64,000 nucleotides of DNA from Argentina anserina (GCF_933775445.1 NC_065875.1:25295555-25359554); one strand, 5' to 3'. Shown: positions 33,527 through 45,158, counted from the stretch's first letter. Program-made: numbers and translations. The notes: a model not told the origin generated them from the sequence alone.

Positions 33527-34396
33527 TGTGATATCCCGCTCTTTATTTTGAAAAGAAATTGAGAATTTAGAAATGGAGGTAAAATAAAATTAGATAGTGG
33601 AAGTTGGTCTACGTTTCTTTCTTCCACCGAGTGATCTGAGCCATTGAGGTTAAACATATATATGGTTATGAGATAAGATTTAAGAGAGGAGGGGAGACTG
33701 ACCTTGGGTTGGGATCGCGTTCTCGGCGAAGCCCGAGCACTTTTCCCTCGTTCTGTCATCTCCCGACTTCGCAGTGGTTGCGATTGGGGTAGGCTTGGTA
33801 TCATTACTTAGACATCTCTATAGTCATGGTTTTCCAATATGGGTCTTGGGGAAGGATAATCGATGCTAGGAAGTATCTGCAATTCCAGCCATATTTGTGT
33901 GGTTATTGGTGATCTCGATTCTTGAACTTAGTGCTCAAGTTGATTTTCTTAGTGGGCTATGCATGTCCAGGTTATGGTCTCAATTTTAATTAAGTTTTAA
34001 TGGATTTGGTATTCGGGGTTATTGCTGGTTACCATGCTTGATAGTTGAAGAGGAGGAAAAGAGGAACCGACCTCTTTCTTTCCCTTCTCGGCAATCGTCG
34101 TTTCTAGAATTGGATGGCACTTAGTCCAATTTGATGACTAAAATCGTCATTTTTTAGTTCTCGAATGATCATGAGTTATTCAGGGAATGTATTTGAAATT
34201 GTGTCTATTAGTTTGTGACCAAATTTCAAAAAGATCCAACGGTTTGATCATCTCAATTTAAGGTAAAGAATATGACCACTCATGCTAAGAAAATCTGTTT
34301 TTGAATTAAAGTGTGAAAGTTTCTATTTATGTTTACTCATCTTTGTCTCACTAATCTGGTTTTAATTTACATGGTTTTAGGTTGGGATATGACACA
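33527..34396. mobile_element. Repeat with TGTGATATCCC / GGGATATGACACA ends
   Basis: The ends are inverted complements of about 11 bp (TGTGATATCCC, and TGTGTCATATCCC on the other strand). Together with the TG...CA form this suggests an old solo LTR of about 870 bp or a non-autonomous DNA element. No matching 5 bp flanks and no coding were found. Confidence 0.35.
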
Positions 34397-34552
34397 AATT
34401 TTTCAAAATGACTAATATATACAAATTTCTGAATTAACTGTTAATTAATGCACAATTATATCATATAAAATATAATTTAATTATTATTATACATAATTAT
34501 ATCATAATTATACCAATTAAACCATAATTATATTATAATTAAAATAAATTTT

Positions 34553-35075
34553 TTAACTCGCTGAGGACAGCCCCTCTGGCCTCTTCATAGTTCCGCCATT
34601 GCGTACTGTTGTGGTTGCTCCATCACTGAGTGGCCCTGCAGATATAACATGATAACCATGGTCGAAGCCAGGTCGCAGTTCTTGAATTACCTGAACTGCG
34701 ACACCAATAACTTGCATCTGCTCCACAAAAACTTGATGGACCTGTTCTCGTGACTGTATAAAAGATCCATACATTAGCGAGAGCAATTCTCAGATCTTGG
34801 ACACCGACTCATCTCGAATCAGGGCCAGACTACTCCGCATTGCCAAGAGGCCTCTGTGATGTTAACGCTTAAGTTCTTCTCATCTAGAATAGAAGTTATG
34901 TCAGAGTTGAAGTCCGACAACAACCGGTCAAGAGTGCGCATCCGAGCATGTAATAAAGCCATTCCATGCGCGACTATAACAATATCAAGGGCCATCATAA
35001 TCCAGTAATTAGGCCAACCTCCCCCTGCAATAGTATAAGATGTTATTAGCAATTGGGTAGTGTCAACCACCCCCT
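34553..35075 (-). pseudogene. Fragment of an unidentified multi-exon gene
   Basis: On the minus strand a splice-acceptor-like TTTTCTGCAG ends at 35075 and opens a frame of about 85 codons. It contains a hydrophobic run (GGGWPNYWIMMALDIVIVAHG) followed by a polar, helix-like stretch (RMRTLDRLLSDFNSD). A stop follows, then a second frame (from 34786) with SREQVHQVFVEQMQV. The helix-like composition and acceptor suggest a real exon remnant, but I do not recognise the family and see no start, donor or other exons. The TRIM element sits just upstream on this strand. It could be noncoding. Confidence 0.3.
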
Positions 35076-35117
35076 GCAGAAAATTACAATATCAACAATA
35101 AGTAAACCAATACAAAG

Positions 35118-35712
35118 TGTTGGAGAGGAGAGATCTCACATCTAAGAAGTGACAAATAAAATAGAGATTATAAGTGGGTGGAAAATAACCAATTGTACCG
35201 AGGCTTTTTGTGATTAAAACCCAACACCTGTGAGATGACTAAGTTGGGACAATATCGGTACAGTTGGTCCACGGGCCATGCTGTGTCACTGTTTAACATG
35301 GTATCATAGCGGGTCTCTCTCCAGTCGCGCCTCCAATCTGTCGTGGGCCCGAGTTTGGTGCCACTTTGTCATGGGCCCAAGATGAGTGCCATTATCATGC
35401 CATCAGAGGGTTTCCGATTGGATGGTCACTAAGTGTTGTTGGTTACTAGACCTTAGTTTATTTCGTCTCAGTATGTGGGATGTTAATCTGTCACGTGCAG
35501 ACTTAAAAATTAGGTTGCACGTGATGGGACGTGTTGGAGATGAGAGATCCCACATCTAAGAAGTGACAAATAAAATAGAGATTATAAGTGGGTGGAAAAT
35601 AACCAATTGTACCGATGCCTTTTGTGATTAAAACCCAACAGCTGTGAGGTGGCTAAGTTGGAACAATATCGGTACAATTGGTTCATGGACCACGCTTTGT
35701 CACCGTTTAACA
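35118..35712 (+). mobile_element. Complete TRIM retrotransposon, copy 2
   Basis: Direct LTRs of 181 bp (35118-35298, 35532-35712) start TGTTGGAGA and end GTTTAACA. The primer site TGGTATCATAGCGGG begins at 35299, with one change from the Met-tRNA consensus (CATAGC for CAGAGC). GATGGGACG precedes the 3' LTR. Perfect 5 bp duplications CAAAG flank it (35113-35117, 35713-35717). LTR and interior match the element at 14949-15523 throughout, in opposite orientation, so both belong to one family. No coding capacity. Confidence 0.93.
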
Positions 35713-36099
35713 CAAAGGAAATGCTAAAGCTTTCAGAAAGCATAGAATTGCAATATCCTACCTCTTCTATTTAGTATCATTCCATCTATGCATCTACTCC
35801 TTCCACCAGAAACATGAAACGCAATTACCAACTTGAGTTTAAATTACTCTTCTTGTTCCGATGCGAATTTATCCTCTTAATTATAATATAAATACAGTCA
35901 TAGAGATGTAACGGAACTAGTAAATCGAGGGATCAAGCTTATTATGCCGTTTTGCGCTAACCTATGAATCAAGAGACCAAGTCGTATTCTCTTGTTGTTT
36001 TTTCGCTAGTTGTTTCTTCTTCTCTCGGTTGTAGTTGCCTTATGGTGCTTTGCCTGTTGGCTTAATGAAATGCATATTCAGACCGACAAAAAGAGAGAG

Positions 36100-36290
36100 A
36101 CCAAGTCGATCTCACAAATAAAATGTAAAAAACCAATGTTAAAGATTAGGCATGCAGATTATCTGGACATCGGACCAGGCAGTCCGACTGACCAAATCTC
36201 CTAACACAGCTGGGAGGTTGTTAACTTGTTATCGGCCAAGCATCTCCTCTAACGCATTTCTTCAATCCCAGGCAACTCTGAAAACAACCT
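36100..36290. repeat. Source or partner of the duplicated segment at 29050
   Basis: Colinear with 29050-29220 (CCAAGTCGATCT, GGACATCGGACCAGGCAGTC, CAGCTGGGAGGTTGTTA, CATCTCCTCTAA). Here it is not followed by PUB sequence. Confidence 0.8.
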
Positions 36291-36733
36291 CAAAACACAT
36301 ATATACCAGATATTACAACTGATGGGTTAGAATCTACTTTTGTCTGATCTTCTCATCAGTGAGATCCAAACCTTAAAAGATGACTCTGTCACCCGATCTG
36401 TTGTAACGAATTCTTGAGTAATAAAACAGAGACGACAAGCATATTACAAGGTTGATATGTATAGTATAAGTTCATGTAACGAATTTTCCTGTAGTTTTAT
36501 ATGTTAAAATTCCAGGTAAGACAACATTCTTGTTCAACGTCAAATGGGCATCATTGTTATTCATTAATCATATTTATTTAATTGATTTTGCAATCGGATT
36601 CCAAATGTGACATGCATGGTTGAAACATGAAACGAGCATACATAGGAGTATTGCGCTCTATGTGTGTGTATCAAAATACCAACAAGAAGTCCCTGTCTCA
36701 GAGATATAACCAATGTCCGCCCAAACAAGTAAA

Positions 36734-37259
36734 CTAGGGCCGGCGCTATGTGTATGGAGGCTCAAGGCGAAAAAAAAATTGAGGCTCCAAAATAAATGTT
36801 CGAAGAACACAAATAAATTTAATTGTTCATTGTTGAAAGTTGAAACATAGACAATTCTAAAATCCATATAAACAAAGACAACATAAATTCATTATTCTAA
36901 GCATATCAATGGCTATGAAGTCCTACATTTTCAACTAATTATGATTTCATTACATTATCTTAACTAAAATAGAGAAGGAGAAATACCTAAAATAAAATAA
37001 AATAGAAAACACAAAATAAAGAGCTTCAAAAATCTTACATCTTATGTCTTTGATTGAGAAATAAAAAATTTGAAGTGAGAAGGTTTGCAATAAGAAAGAG
37101 AGAGATATAATCGGTGAATATTGCATAATTAACAAAAAAAATTATTCTAAACTTAAAAAAAATGCAGATGTACAAAGAATTTTGTAATTTTGTTGAGGCT
37201 CCCAAAAAATTAGGGGTCTGGACTGGTGCCTAATCGGTCTTACCCCAGGACCGGTAGTG
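36734..37259. mobile_element. hAT-like non-autonomous element, copy A
   Basis: Ends are CTAGGGCCGGCGCTATGTG and, on the opposite strand, CACTACCGGTCCTGGGG. The interior (GGAGGCTCAAGG, AACAATTAAATTT-like blocks, GATGTACAAAGAATTTTG) is colinear, inverted, with 43424-43960. About 526 bp, AT-rich inside and without coding. Flanking 8-mers no longer match convincingly. Assigned to hAT through its partner's 8 bp duplication. Confidence 0.72.
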
Positions 37260-39491
37260 TAGAAAACATTGGCATACTGCCCATATACGTATGCTGAAAC
37301 CACGTCAAGAAAATATTCAACAGTTCCAAAATGTCGAATGTGTCCAAGTATAAAGAAAATGTGAGTCGATTTGTTGAATCAGTACCCTAATCAAATGTAA
37401 TGCACAAGAAAAGAAACATTCATGACCCATAAATATAACTCGACAGCTAGCTGGCTGTTGATCAATTCAATCCTTCCTAGTTCCTACCATAGATATGATA
37501 TATCTTGTCCTCGATCACCCTTACAACGTGGACTCCCACATTCCTTATAGAGGGGAGTTAGCTTTCCTTCATTATAATTATACAGTACCTATGAAATATA
37601 TTCTTATTGATTTGGTTCGTTTATGTCTTAGAAATCATTCCTGGTGACATTATGTACATGTGGTTATATCATGCATATATCTTGATATATTACGAAAATT
37701 TCATTCGATAAATTCTATTATTACACGAAAAGGGTGTCATCGATCTATATATGGACTTCTAACCCTCACAAATTACCAAGAGTCACCTTGAGCTATAGTA
37801 ACCCTAACCAACAAGCGTTAACATATATGTAGCTAAGTGCCTAAAGTGGCAATATCTCTTTGTTATCATCGAAATACAACGGTAGCTGAGTGTTGCCAAA
37901 TGTCTACAACTCTACATGCATGTATTTGATCGATGGTAATTCTAACTCTTAACATACAATATAGTAAAATTTATTTTAGAACTGTGAATCTCTAGCCTGG
38001 GCCTAGCAGAACATCTGGCTTCACCAGTTCATTATTGAATGGATGCAATAACTCTTCAATATCTACATCATAACCTCTATGATTAATTAAGCACTAATCC
38101 TCACTAAATTAGTGCCATAATTGAAGTATTATTGAATAAAGTCAGGCCAATATAAAGAATATCAAATGACAACTCAACCTAAATCGGCAAGATATGAATT
38201 TTCAAGTATAGGCGGCCCCTATGGCTGCACGTTGTCGGTTGTTCTTCTATTATAAATTTGGGGAACTCCATCAAGCAAAACCTAAGTTAATCCTACTTAA
38301 GGGCAAATTCAAATTAACATCCTAGGGAAGACTGTTTCTTTCTCAGAAGCATATTGGTTACATAATTTCTTTCAAAGTAAAAATTCAGAATAATACCTTA
38401 ATTATTATGAAATGTACTTTTTGGTACATACGAATTTTTATTACTTGAAATGGTACTTGAACTATTGTCAAGTTACCCGGAAGTAAATTTGCCGACCACA
38501 CCTTATATGTCCACCCATATCAATCCACTTAGATAAAAGTCACGTGTATTTTTTACTTACTATAGTTATATTATAATTAACTCTTAAATTTCTTAAATTA
38601 ATTATTAATTTATTTTTACTATGTGTTATTAATTAATATAGATAATCATGGTTATACCATAGTTAATCTATGACACATGTCTTTCATCTAAGTGAGTGTG
38701 CATGAAAGTGGTAATAAAAGGTAGTTAACAAATTTGCTTCCTCATTACCTAATATAGTATCTTTGTTAACTTTTTTATTAAATTGATAACGTGACATGTA
38801 TTTAAAATGACAAAATGGTCTATACAAAAAAAATCTTTTATTTTTTGTCTCCCAATTTTTTTTCATGATAGTTCACGTATCATTCTAGGTTTTTACTCAT
38901 TTCTTTGGGGCAAAACTAGTTATCTTACCGGCAAACAGCTCATATTCTCCAAAGTCATACTGCATTTGATTAACACTCGGTGCTATTATACACCCATTTT
39001 AAACCTGATAGGCATTTTATATAACAAAATCAACATCCTTCGGTTACTCTAATCACAAAACATAAAACAACAAATATACCGATATACGTTTGAATATTCC
39101 CATAAGTACTATACCATTTAACATATATATCAATATACATTTGACATGAACTTTGTGAGACGAATTCACAACCTCCGATCGAACAGAACTCCAAACTCTA
39201 TCAAGCAAATCATCATCATCATCTTCTTCCAAACAAGAAAATATTCTTGTTTCTCACTCTAGCTATGAGGCCCTCATTGTTTGCAGAATAAATAATTAGA
39301 AAAAAATAATAATAATAACGATTGGCGCGGGGGAAGAACAAGCCCTGCCTTTCCAGCCTTGCAGTTTTGCAGGCCGACAGCCAACTCACTCCCAAAGGGC
39401 ACAACCGTCATTTCCAAACCCTTCTATTTTCCAACTGTTTCTTCTTGTTTTCTCTCTGCTTTCTTCACCCTTCACTCACTCTCATAATCCC
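37260..39491. other. Gene-free 5' flank of the PUB gene
   Basis: AT-rich intergenic DNA. Near 38390-38480 there are GGTAC-containing motifs recalling one arm of the foldback elements, but no partner arm was found. The last 100 bp become CT/CCACC-rich, as expected for a 5' leader. Confidence 0.45.
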
Positions 39492-39566
39492 ATGACCACC
39501 ACCCATTTCAACCTCCCCACCCCCACCACCGCCCGCATTGTCACTCCGCTTCTCCTCTGGTCGTGA
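39492..39566 (+). other. Candidate upstream ORF of the PUB gene
   Basis: ATG at 39492 opens a 24-codon frame (rich in Thr, Pro and Leu) ending in TGA at 39564-39566, 20 bp before the main PUB ATG. If the transcript starts upstream of 39492 it would be met first by scanning ribosomes. The transcript start is not known. Confidence 0.4.
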
Positions 39567-39586
39567 AACCCCCACACCGCCCTCCG

Positions 39587-41882
39587 ATGGCCGGCGGCAG
39601 CGTGCCGGAGCTTCTGCAGCTCGTCCACGACATCGCCGGAGCTGGTAATTCAGGCTGCGGCGTGTTCAGGAAGGACTGCACCGATCTGGTGCGGCGGATC
39701 GCGCTGCTGACGCATTTGTTCGAGGAGATTCGGGACTTCAAAGGCCGCCAATCTCCGCCGTCGGATGCTTCGACTTCATCGTGCTCGACGGAGCCGTGGG
39801 TTTCCGATCTCGTCACGGCTCTTCAGGCTGCTAAGCGGCTTGTATCCGATTCCAATTGCGCCGCTCCAGTTCTCGCCGTACGTTACTGTTGCTCAATCTC
39901 TACTTTCAATTCGAATATATCAGATCTTTTGTGCAGTAAAATGGAAATGTAGTTTTGTTAATAGCTGAATTGGATTTTGGGTACTATATTTTCCTAGTTT
40001 ATTTGAGTTGTTTGTTAGCTGAATGAGTTCCGAAATCGGAGCTAAGTTTTTGGTTGAATTGGTTTATGATGATCAGGCTGAAGGAAGCAAAAAGATAAGC
40101 TTTCAATTTCAATGTGCCACCTGGAGATTGGAGAAGGCGCTAGCTGAAATACCGTATGATCAGTTTGAAATCTCAGAGGAAGTTGAAGAACAGGTGAGAC
40201 TGATTGATTAAGTTTACTATGCTGAGCTGGTTTGTGTTTTATTTTATTTTTATCGTTGAGAAATTCGAAACATTGATGAGTAAAAATTGGTTCTTGATAA
40301 AAATATGGTTAGGTTGCATTGGTTAGAGCACAATTGAGAAGAGCCATAGAGAGATATGGGTCATTGGTTACGAGGAAAATGTCATTTCATGGCCTCCCTC
40401 AGTCTCTGGTAGAGTCTGGAGAATGGGTGCATGTGGTAGAGGATAATAGTAGTTCAAAGGTGATAGACAATCTACCCAAGAGCTTTAGTGCCGATGATTT
40501 GGTTCATAAATTGCAAAGGATGAGTAATATACGTGTGGCGGAGTCGCCTTCGCTCTGCTCAGAGAATGAAACTCATGTTGATGGGGAGGAAGATACAAAA
40601 AAGAAGCCTGACGCCGCTGTTATCCCAGCTGATTTTATATGCCCGATATCTCTGGAACTCATGAGAGATCCTGTTATTGTGGCCACTGGTCAGGTATGCT
40701 AGATGCTAATCAATTGTTTCACTTTGTGAATCTGTCACAGTTCTAGTTTTGGCTTTGATATTTTCTTTTTATCTTAAAACTCAACAATCTATGGCATGCT
40801 TGGTTCTGCAGACGTACGAGAGATCTTACATACAGAGATGGATAGACTGCGGAAATACAACTTGTCCAAAAACTCAGCAAAAGCTTCAAAATGTGACACT
40901 AACTCCAAATTATGTCTTGAGAAGTCTAGTTGCTCAGTGGTGTATTGACAACAACATTGAGCAGCCAACGGGATTAACAAATGGTAAGCTCAAGAAGAGT
41001 GATGGATCCTTTCGTGACATTAGTGGGGACATTGCAACCATTCGAGCTCTGGTAAGCAAGCTTGCAGGTCGATCAGTTGAGGAGCGGAGAGCAGCTGCGG
41101 CAGAAATAAGGTCACTGTCCAAAAGAAGTACTGATAACCGAATACTAATTGCAGAAGCGGGTGCTATTCCTGTTCTGGTCAATCTCTTAACAGTAGATGA
41201 TGGTTTAACACAAGAGAATGCAGTGACTTCCATTTTAAACCTCTCGATATATGAAAACAACAAGGGGCTCATAATGCTTGCTGGTGCTGTTCCCTCTATT
41301 GTACAAGTCCTCAGAGCTGGAAGCATGGAGGCACGAGAGAATGCTGCAGCGACAATTTTTAGTTTATCGCTTGCTGATGAGAACAAGATAATTATAGGTG
41401 CATCAGGAGCAATTTCAGCTCTGGTGGATTTGCTTCAAAATGGGAGCACAAGAGGGAAGAAAGATGCTGCAACAGCGCTGTTCAATTTGTGCATTTATCA
41501 GGGCAACAAAGGGAGGGCTATCAGAGCCGGGATAATTACAGCTCTACTAAAGATGCTAACTGATTCAAGCAATTGCATGATTGATGAGGCACTGACCATT
41601 ATGTCAGTTCTTGCTACCCATCAAGAGGCTAAAGTTACTATAGTAAAGGCCGGTACAATACCTGTTTTGATAGACCTTTTGCGGACAGGCCTGCCTCGAA
41701 ATAAAGAGAATGCATCTGCCATTTTGCTTGCATTGTGCAAGAGAGAGAACGAGAACCTTGCCTGCCTAAGTAGGCTTGGTGCTGTCATACCCTTGACAGA
41801 GCTCACTAAGAGCGGAACAGAGAGAGCCAAAAGGAAGGCTAATTCATTGCTGGAGCATCTTCGGAAGTCGCAGCAGCTATAA
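39587..41882 (+). CDS. PUB11: U-box/ARM-repeat E3 ubiquitin ligase, PUB10/PUB11-like
   Basis: Four exons (39587-39877, 40077-40193, 40313-40693, 40812-41882) give 619 aa, near the 612 aa of Arabidopsis PUB11. The N-terminus MAGG..., the motifs LTHLFEEIRDFKG and FQFQCATWRLEKAL, and the short linker match the UND domain of PUB10/11 better than PUB12-14. The U-box spans about residues 240-313 ([24 protein letters not shown]...CPKTQQ...LTPNYVLRSL) and is split by the last intron. About residues 340-615 are armadillo repeats (IPVLVNLL, AVTSILNLSIYENNK, NAAATIFSLSLADENK). It should transfer ubiquitin from an E2 to substrates recognised by the ARM repeats, in cytosol or nucleus. PUB10/11 targets are known in jasmonate or ABA signalling in Arabidopsis; the target here is unknown. 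The upstream GTG frame extension was rejected. A uORF precedes it and a decayed copy lies 10 kb upstream. Confidence 0.94.
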
Positions 41883-42311
41883 CAACAATTGTAGAGGTAA
41901 TGCCATTGGTTTCCGAATTGTTAATCAATGTCCTCCAAAAAAATTTTCTCAATGAATGTTCCACTGTTCTTTTTGTGGTGTGAATCTGAGAATTCGAGAT
42001 AGATATGAATAAGTCGATCGATCTCAATGCTTTGTATATTCGTTTCTTCCTTTTTTTAAGAGTGAGAACATGCTGATTCAATACACATTGTTTTTCTGTA
42101 ACATTCTTTAACTTCACTCAACAAGACGTGTTTTCCTATTCCATTCTACTGGTAATCCAAATGGGAAGCGATCCAGTTTGTGGATAATTGAATTTCTGGG
42201 TCATAGACAGAGTTTCTTTGCTGTAATCATGGGCTCATGAGACCTACCAAGTTCATTATATGTTTCGTTTACATCACATAAAGTTGAGGGAAGGACGGTG
42301 AGATGATCACG
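41883..42311. other. 3' flank of the PUB gene
   Basis: Probably 3' UTR and terminator region. No coding signal seen. Confidence 0.45.
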
Positions 42312-42453
42312 TTTACAACTGTACTTTGACAACGAACATTATATCATAATCCAGTTGGTTTATGATATAATGTTCGTTGAGTTTTACAACTGTACTTTGA
42401 CAACGAACATTATATCATAATCCGGTTGGTTTATGATATAATGTTCGTTGAGT
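42312..42453. repeat. Tandem pair of near-perfect 20 bp hairpins
   Basis: A 71 bp unit is repeated twice (42312-42382, 42383-42453). Each unit contains CAACGAACATTATATCATAA, then an 8-9 base loop (TCCAGTTGG or TCCGGTTGG), then the exact complement TTATGATATAATGTTCGTTG. By eye the two units differ at one loop base. All four arms are mutually complementary, so one longer hairpin or cruciform is also possible. The tandem lies about 430 bp past the PUB stop. Confidence 0.9.
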
Positions 42454-43423
42454 TATCAAATCCTTTCTTACCTTTAGCCCCTTTAGGATAGTGACCATCT
42501 ACATCTTCTAAACTAATTTGATACCTAACTCTTTCACCACTGTTCCTATTCTTGGCCACAACTTGCACAGATATGATCGCCGCCGACATGAGGTTGAGGA
42601 ACTTTTCTAAATAAACATGCCTAGATTCCCTAAGCAACTTTTATCATTGTCAACGGAGCAATAGCTCATTTCTGGAAGTTGGAAGTCATAAACCAATAAA
42701 CCGCGTTTATTATTAAATGGTTAATAAACCGATTAAACCCTACTAAATACTTACGAACATGCTCGGCGTTTTGGTTTGATTAGTCCGGTGTAAAGCATAA
42801 GCACGAGTTCAGACATTGAAAGTCCATATTTTGAGCTCTGCCCAAACTCTAATAGCTAGATACCTAGATTACAAAACGATTTTCTACCACTTTTTGTTTC
42901 AAATTTTACAAAATTCTAGATTTATTTTCGGTCGACAGAAGGAATTGGTGCGTGTAAGTCTTCTGACAAGGCTGCCTATTTCCAATATCATTATGGTCCA
43001 AATAAGCTTAACTAGTGAAATTTATAAAATGTTATTGGCATAATCACACCAATCTATAATCGTTTGATTCATTTCTTGAACATATATGTTCTGAGATAAT
43101 GACCAAACTGTAATCCAAACGAATACGAGAGATTGAAGGCGACACCTCCCATGCATTAACTGGAACTGATACCAGCATTAATCCTGCACGTTGAATTTCA
43201 ATCATAGTTGCCTAATTGGGCATTGCTACTTTCAGGCTTTGCGTCTAAGAGAAGAATAACTACTATTAGGGAAGTTATGTACTGTACAAAGGATGATCGA
43301 GTCAGTGAAGTCTGATTGTGGAGAACGTATACTGTATTAAGTATTAACTAGCCACTTCTTCCAAATTGATGAGCTGAGACAATACTTTACATCCAGAATT
43401 CTCAGTCTACTAGTCCATGTCAA
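42454..43423. other. Gene-free spacer
   Basis: AT-rich sequence with only short unsupported open frames on either strand. No repeat with clear ends was seen. Confidence 0.45.
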
Positions 43424-43960
43424 CACTGCCGGCCCTGGGGCAAGACAGATTAGGTACCAGTCTAGGACCCCAATTTTTGGGGGTCTCACCAAAATTCTTT
43501 GTACATCTGCATTTTTTTTAAGTTAAGAATATTTTTTCTTAATTATGCAATATTCACCGATTATATCTCTATTTCTTATTACAATTTTTCTTCTTCTATC
43601 AATTTAAGACATAAAAGCCTTCTCATTTCAAGTTTTTTCTTTCTCAATCAAAGACATAAGATGTAAGATTTTTGAAACTCTTTATTTTGTGTTTTCTATT
43701 TATTTTTTTGGTATGTTTTCTTCTCTATTTTGGTTAAGATAATGTAATGAAATCATAATTAGTTGAAAATGTAGGACTTCATAGCCATTGATATGCTTAG
43801 AATAATGAATTTACTTTGCCTTTGTTTATATGGATTTTAGAATTGTCCATATTTCAACTTTCAATAATGAACAATTAAGTTTATTTTTGTTCTTCGAGTA
43901 TTTATTTTGGGGCCTCAATTTTTTTTCACCTTGAGCCTCCATGCACATAGGCCGGCCATG
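43424..43960. mobile_element. hAT-like non-autonomous element, copy B
   Basis: Ends are CACTGCCGGCCCTGGGG and, on the other strand, CATGGCCGGCCTATGTG. The element is flanked by a perfect 8 bp duplication CATGTCAA (43416-43423, 43961-43968), the hAT superfamily signature. Interior is the inverted counterpart of 36734-37259. About 537 bp with no coding; it must rely on a transposase elsewhere. Confidence 0.85.
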
Positions 43961-44216
43961 CATGTCAATGTTCTCCATGCTGCCCAAATAGATGATTAAA
44001 TCAAAGATGCAGCGCCAATAAAAGGGTTTGAATCATTAAAAAAGAAAAGAAAAAAGGTTAGATATGCTAATTTGCATACAAAGAAAATTCCAAAAATAAA
44101 ACTACACTTATGTCTAATCATGGTTCTAAATTTCTAATAAAGAGAGCTGACGAAGTGCTCAAGTTGAGGCAACTTAGGCAAGATATTGGTAAACCAGATG
44201 CGCTGTAAGGTGAAAT

Positions 44217-44573
44217 TTTTGAAAGTATACATTCCATATGAAAAATGAGACATAGTCTGTGAGTTTATAAGAGTTTGGGTCACTCTATCCATCACCAATT
44301 GGTTTTGAATGTGAACGTCATATCACTTTATCATGGTATCAGAGCGGGTTATCCATGTTCATATGTGAAGCCCAAATGGTAACACGGACTCCACGTCACC
44401 AAAAAATATTGTCCACGTATATAACTTGAAAATTTGCTACACGTGCGGGGATGTATTGAGAGTATACATCTCACATGAGAAAATGAGATTTAGCGCTTTT
44501 AAGTTTATAAGGGTTTGAGTCATTCCATCTATTACCAATTAGTTTTAGATGTAAACCACATAACACTTTTTCA
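44217..44573 (+). mobile_element. Small TRIM retrotransposon of a second family
   Basis: Direct repeats of about 117-122 bp (44217-44333, 44452-44573) share AGAGTATACAT-type starts, AAGTTTATAAG, GGGT.TGAGTCA and end ACTTT.TCA. TGGTATCAGAGCGGGTT begins at 44334, an intact Met-tRNA primer site. GTGCGGGGA precedes the 3' LTR. A 5 bp duplication GAAAT flanks it (44212-44216, 44574-44578). Sequence is unrelated to the other TRIM family apart from the primer site. Total 357 bp, unusually compact. Confidence 0.85.
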
Positions 44574-45019
44574 GAAATGACTTCAAGTGAATTTGTAGAA
44601 TAACTTACTATTTCTTTCATGGCGTTTATATCATAAAAAGCCTCACTGAATGCCTTTGCCTGACTGGCGTTTATAATTTACCAGTTCTTACTTCCTAGCT
44701 TGGGACATGATCTGTTTTTCCCCAGTCAAAAATCACGTACGTACAAGATATCAGCGTAATGCAAAGAGAAATATTAAGACCGAGCCGTGATTAGCGTGAG
44801 CATGTTTCTTTGAATATGAACAAATCAACAAATACGATTAGACAATCATCTTTGTTCCATACATCATGGAGATATATGAACACGAGGGTTGTTGAAATGA
44901 GAAAACCCTATTTAAACAAGAATATTTACTATTTAGCGAGGAAAGCGAAAGGCTACGTACTCTACGTTTTTGTAAAAATTCATACAACTAAATCACTCCT
45001 TTCAATATAATTGCCTTCT

Positions 45020-45025
45020 TTGACC
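45020..45025 (+). promoter_or_regulatory. W-box in the PADRE gene promoter
   Basis: TTGACC lies about 15 bp upstream of the TATA box and 135 bp upstream of the ATG. WRKY factors bind TTGAC cores, and the gene family is stress-responsive. A single 6-mer is weak evidence. Confidence 0.35.
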
Positions 45026-45035
45026 AACGACCAAT

Positions 45036-45044
45036 TATATATAG
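45036..45044 (+). promoter_or_regulatory. TATA box of the PADRE gene
   Basis: TATATATAG is 115 bp upstream of the ATG, at a normal distance for a leader of about 80-90 nt. Confidence 0.5.
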
Positions 45045-45158
45045 CTCTCTCAACCTGTCCGGGAACTCCTGCATTACCCCAAAACCCCAAAACACTAGCT
45101 ATCATCATCAACGAAAGACTGAGAGCCGAACCAGGTGATCGAGTGAGTTGGGATCCCA

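Noticed and set aside
36160..36190. TCGGACCAGGC resembling the start of plant miR166
   Set aside because: The match stops after 11 bases and the sequence continues CAGTCCGACTG. No suitable precursor fold was seen.
38390..38480. GGTAC-rich motifs as a third foldback element
   Set aside because: Only one arm is visible; no inverted partner found within several hundred bases.
44334..44350. TGGTATCAGAGCGGG as a tRNA fragment
   Set aside because: It is the retroelement primer binding site, directly between LTR and interior, and not a tRNA gene.
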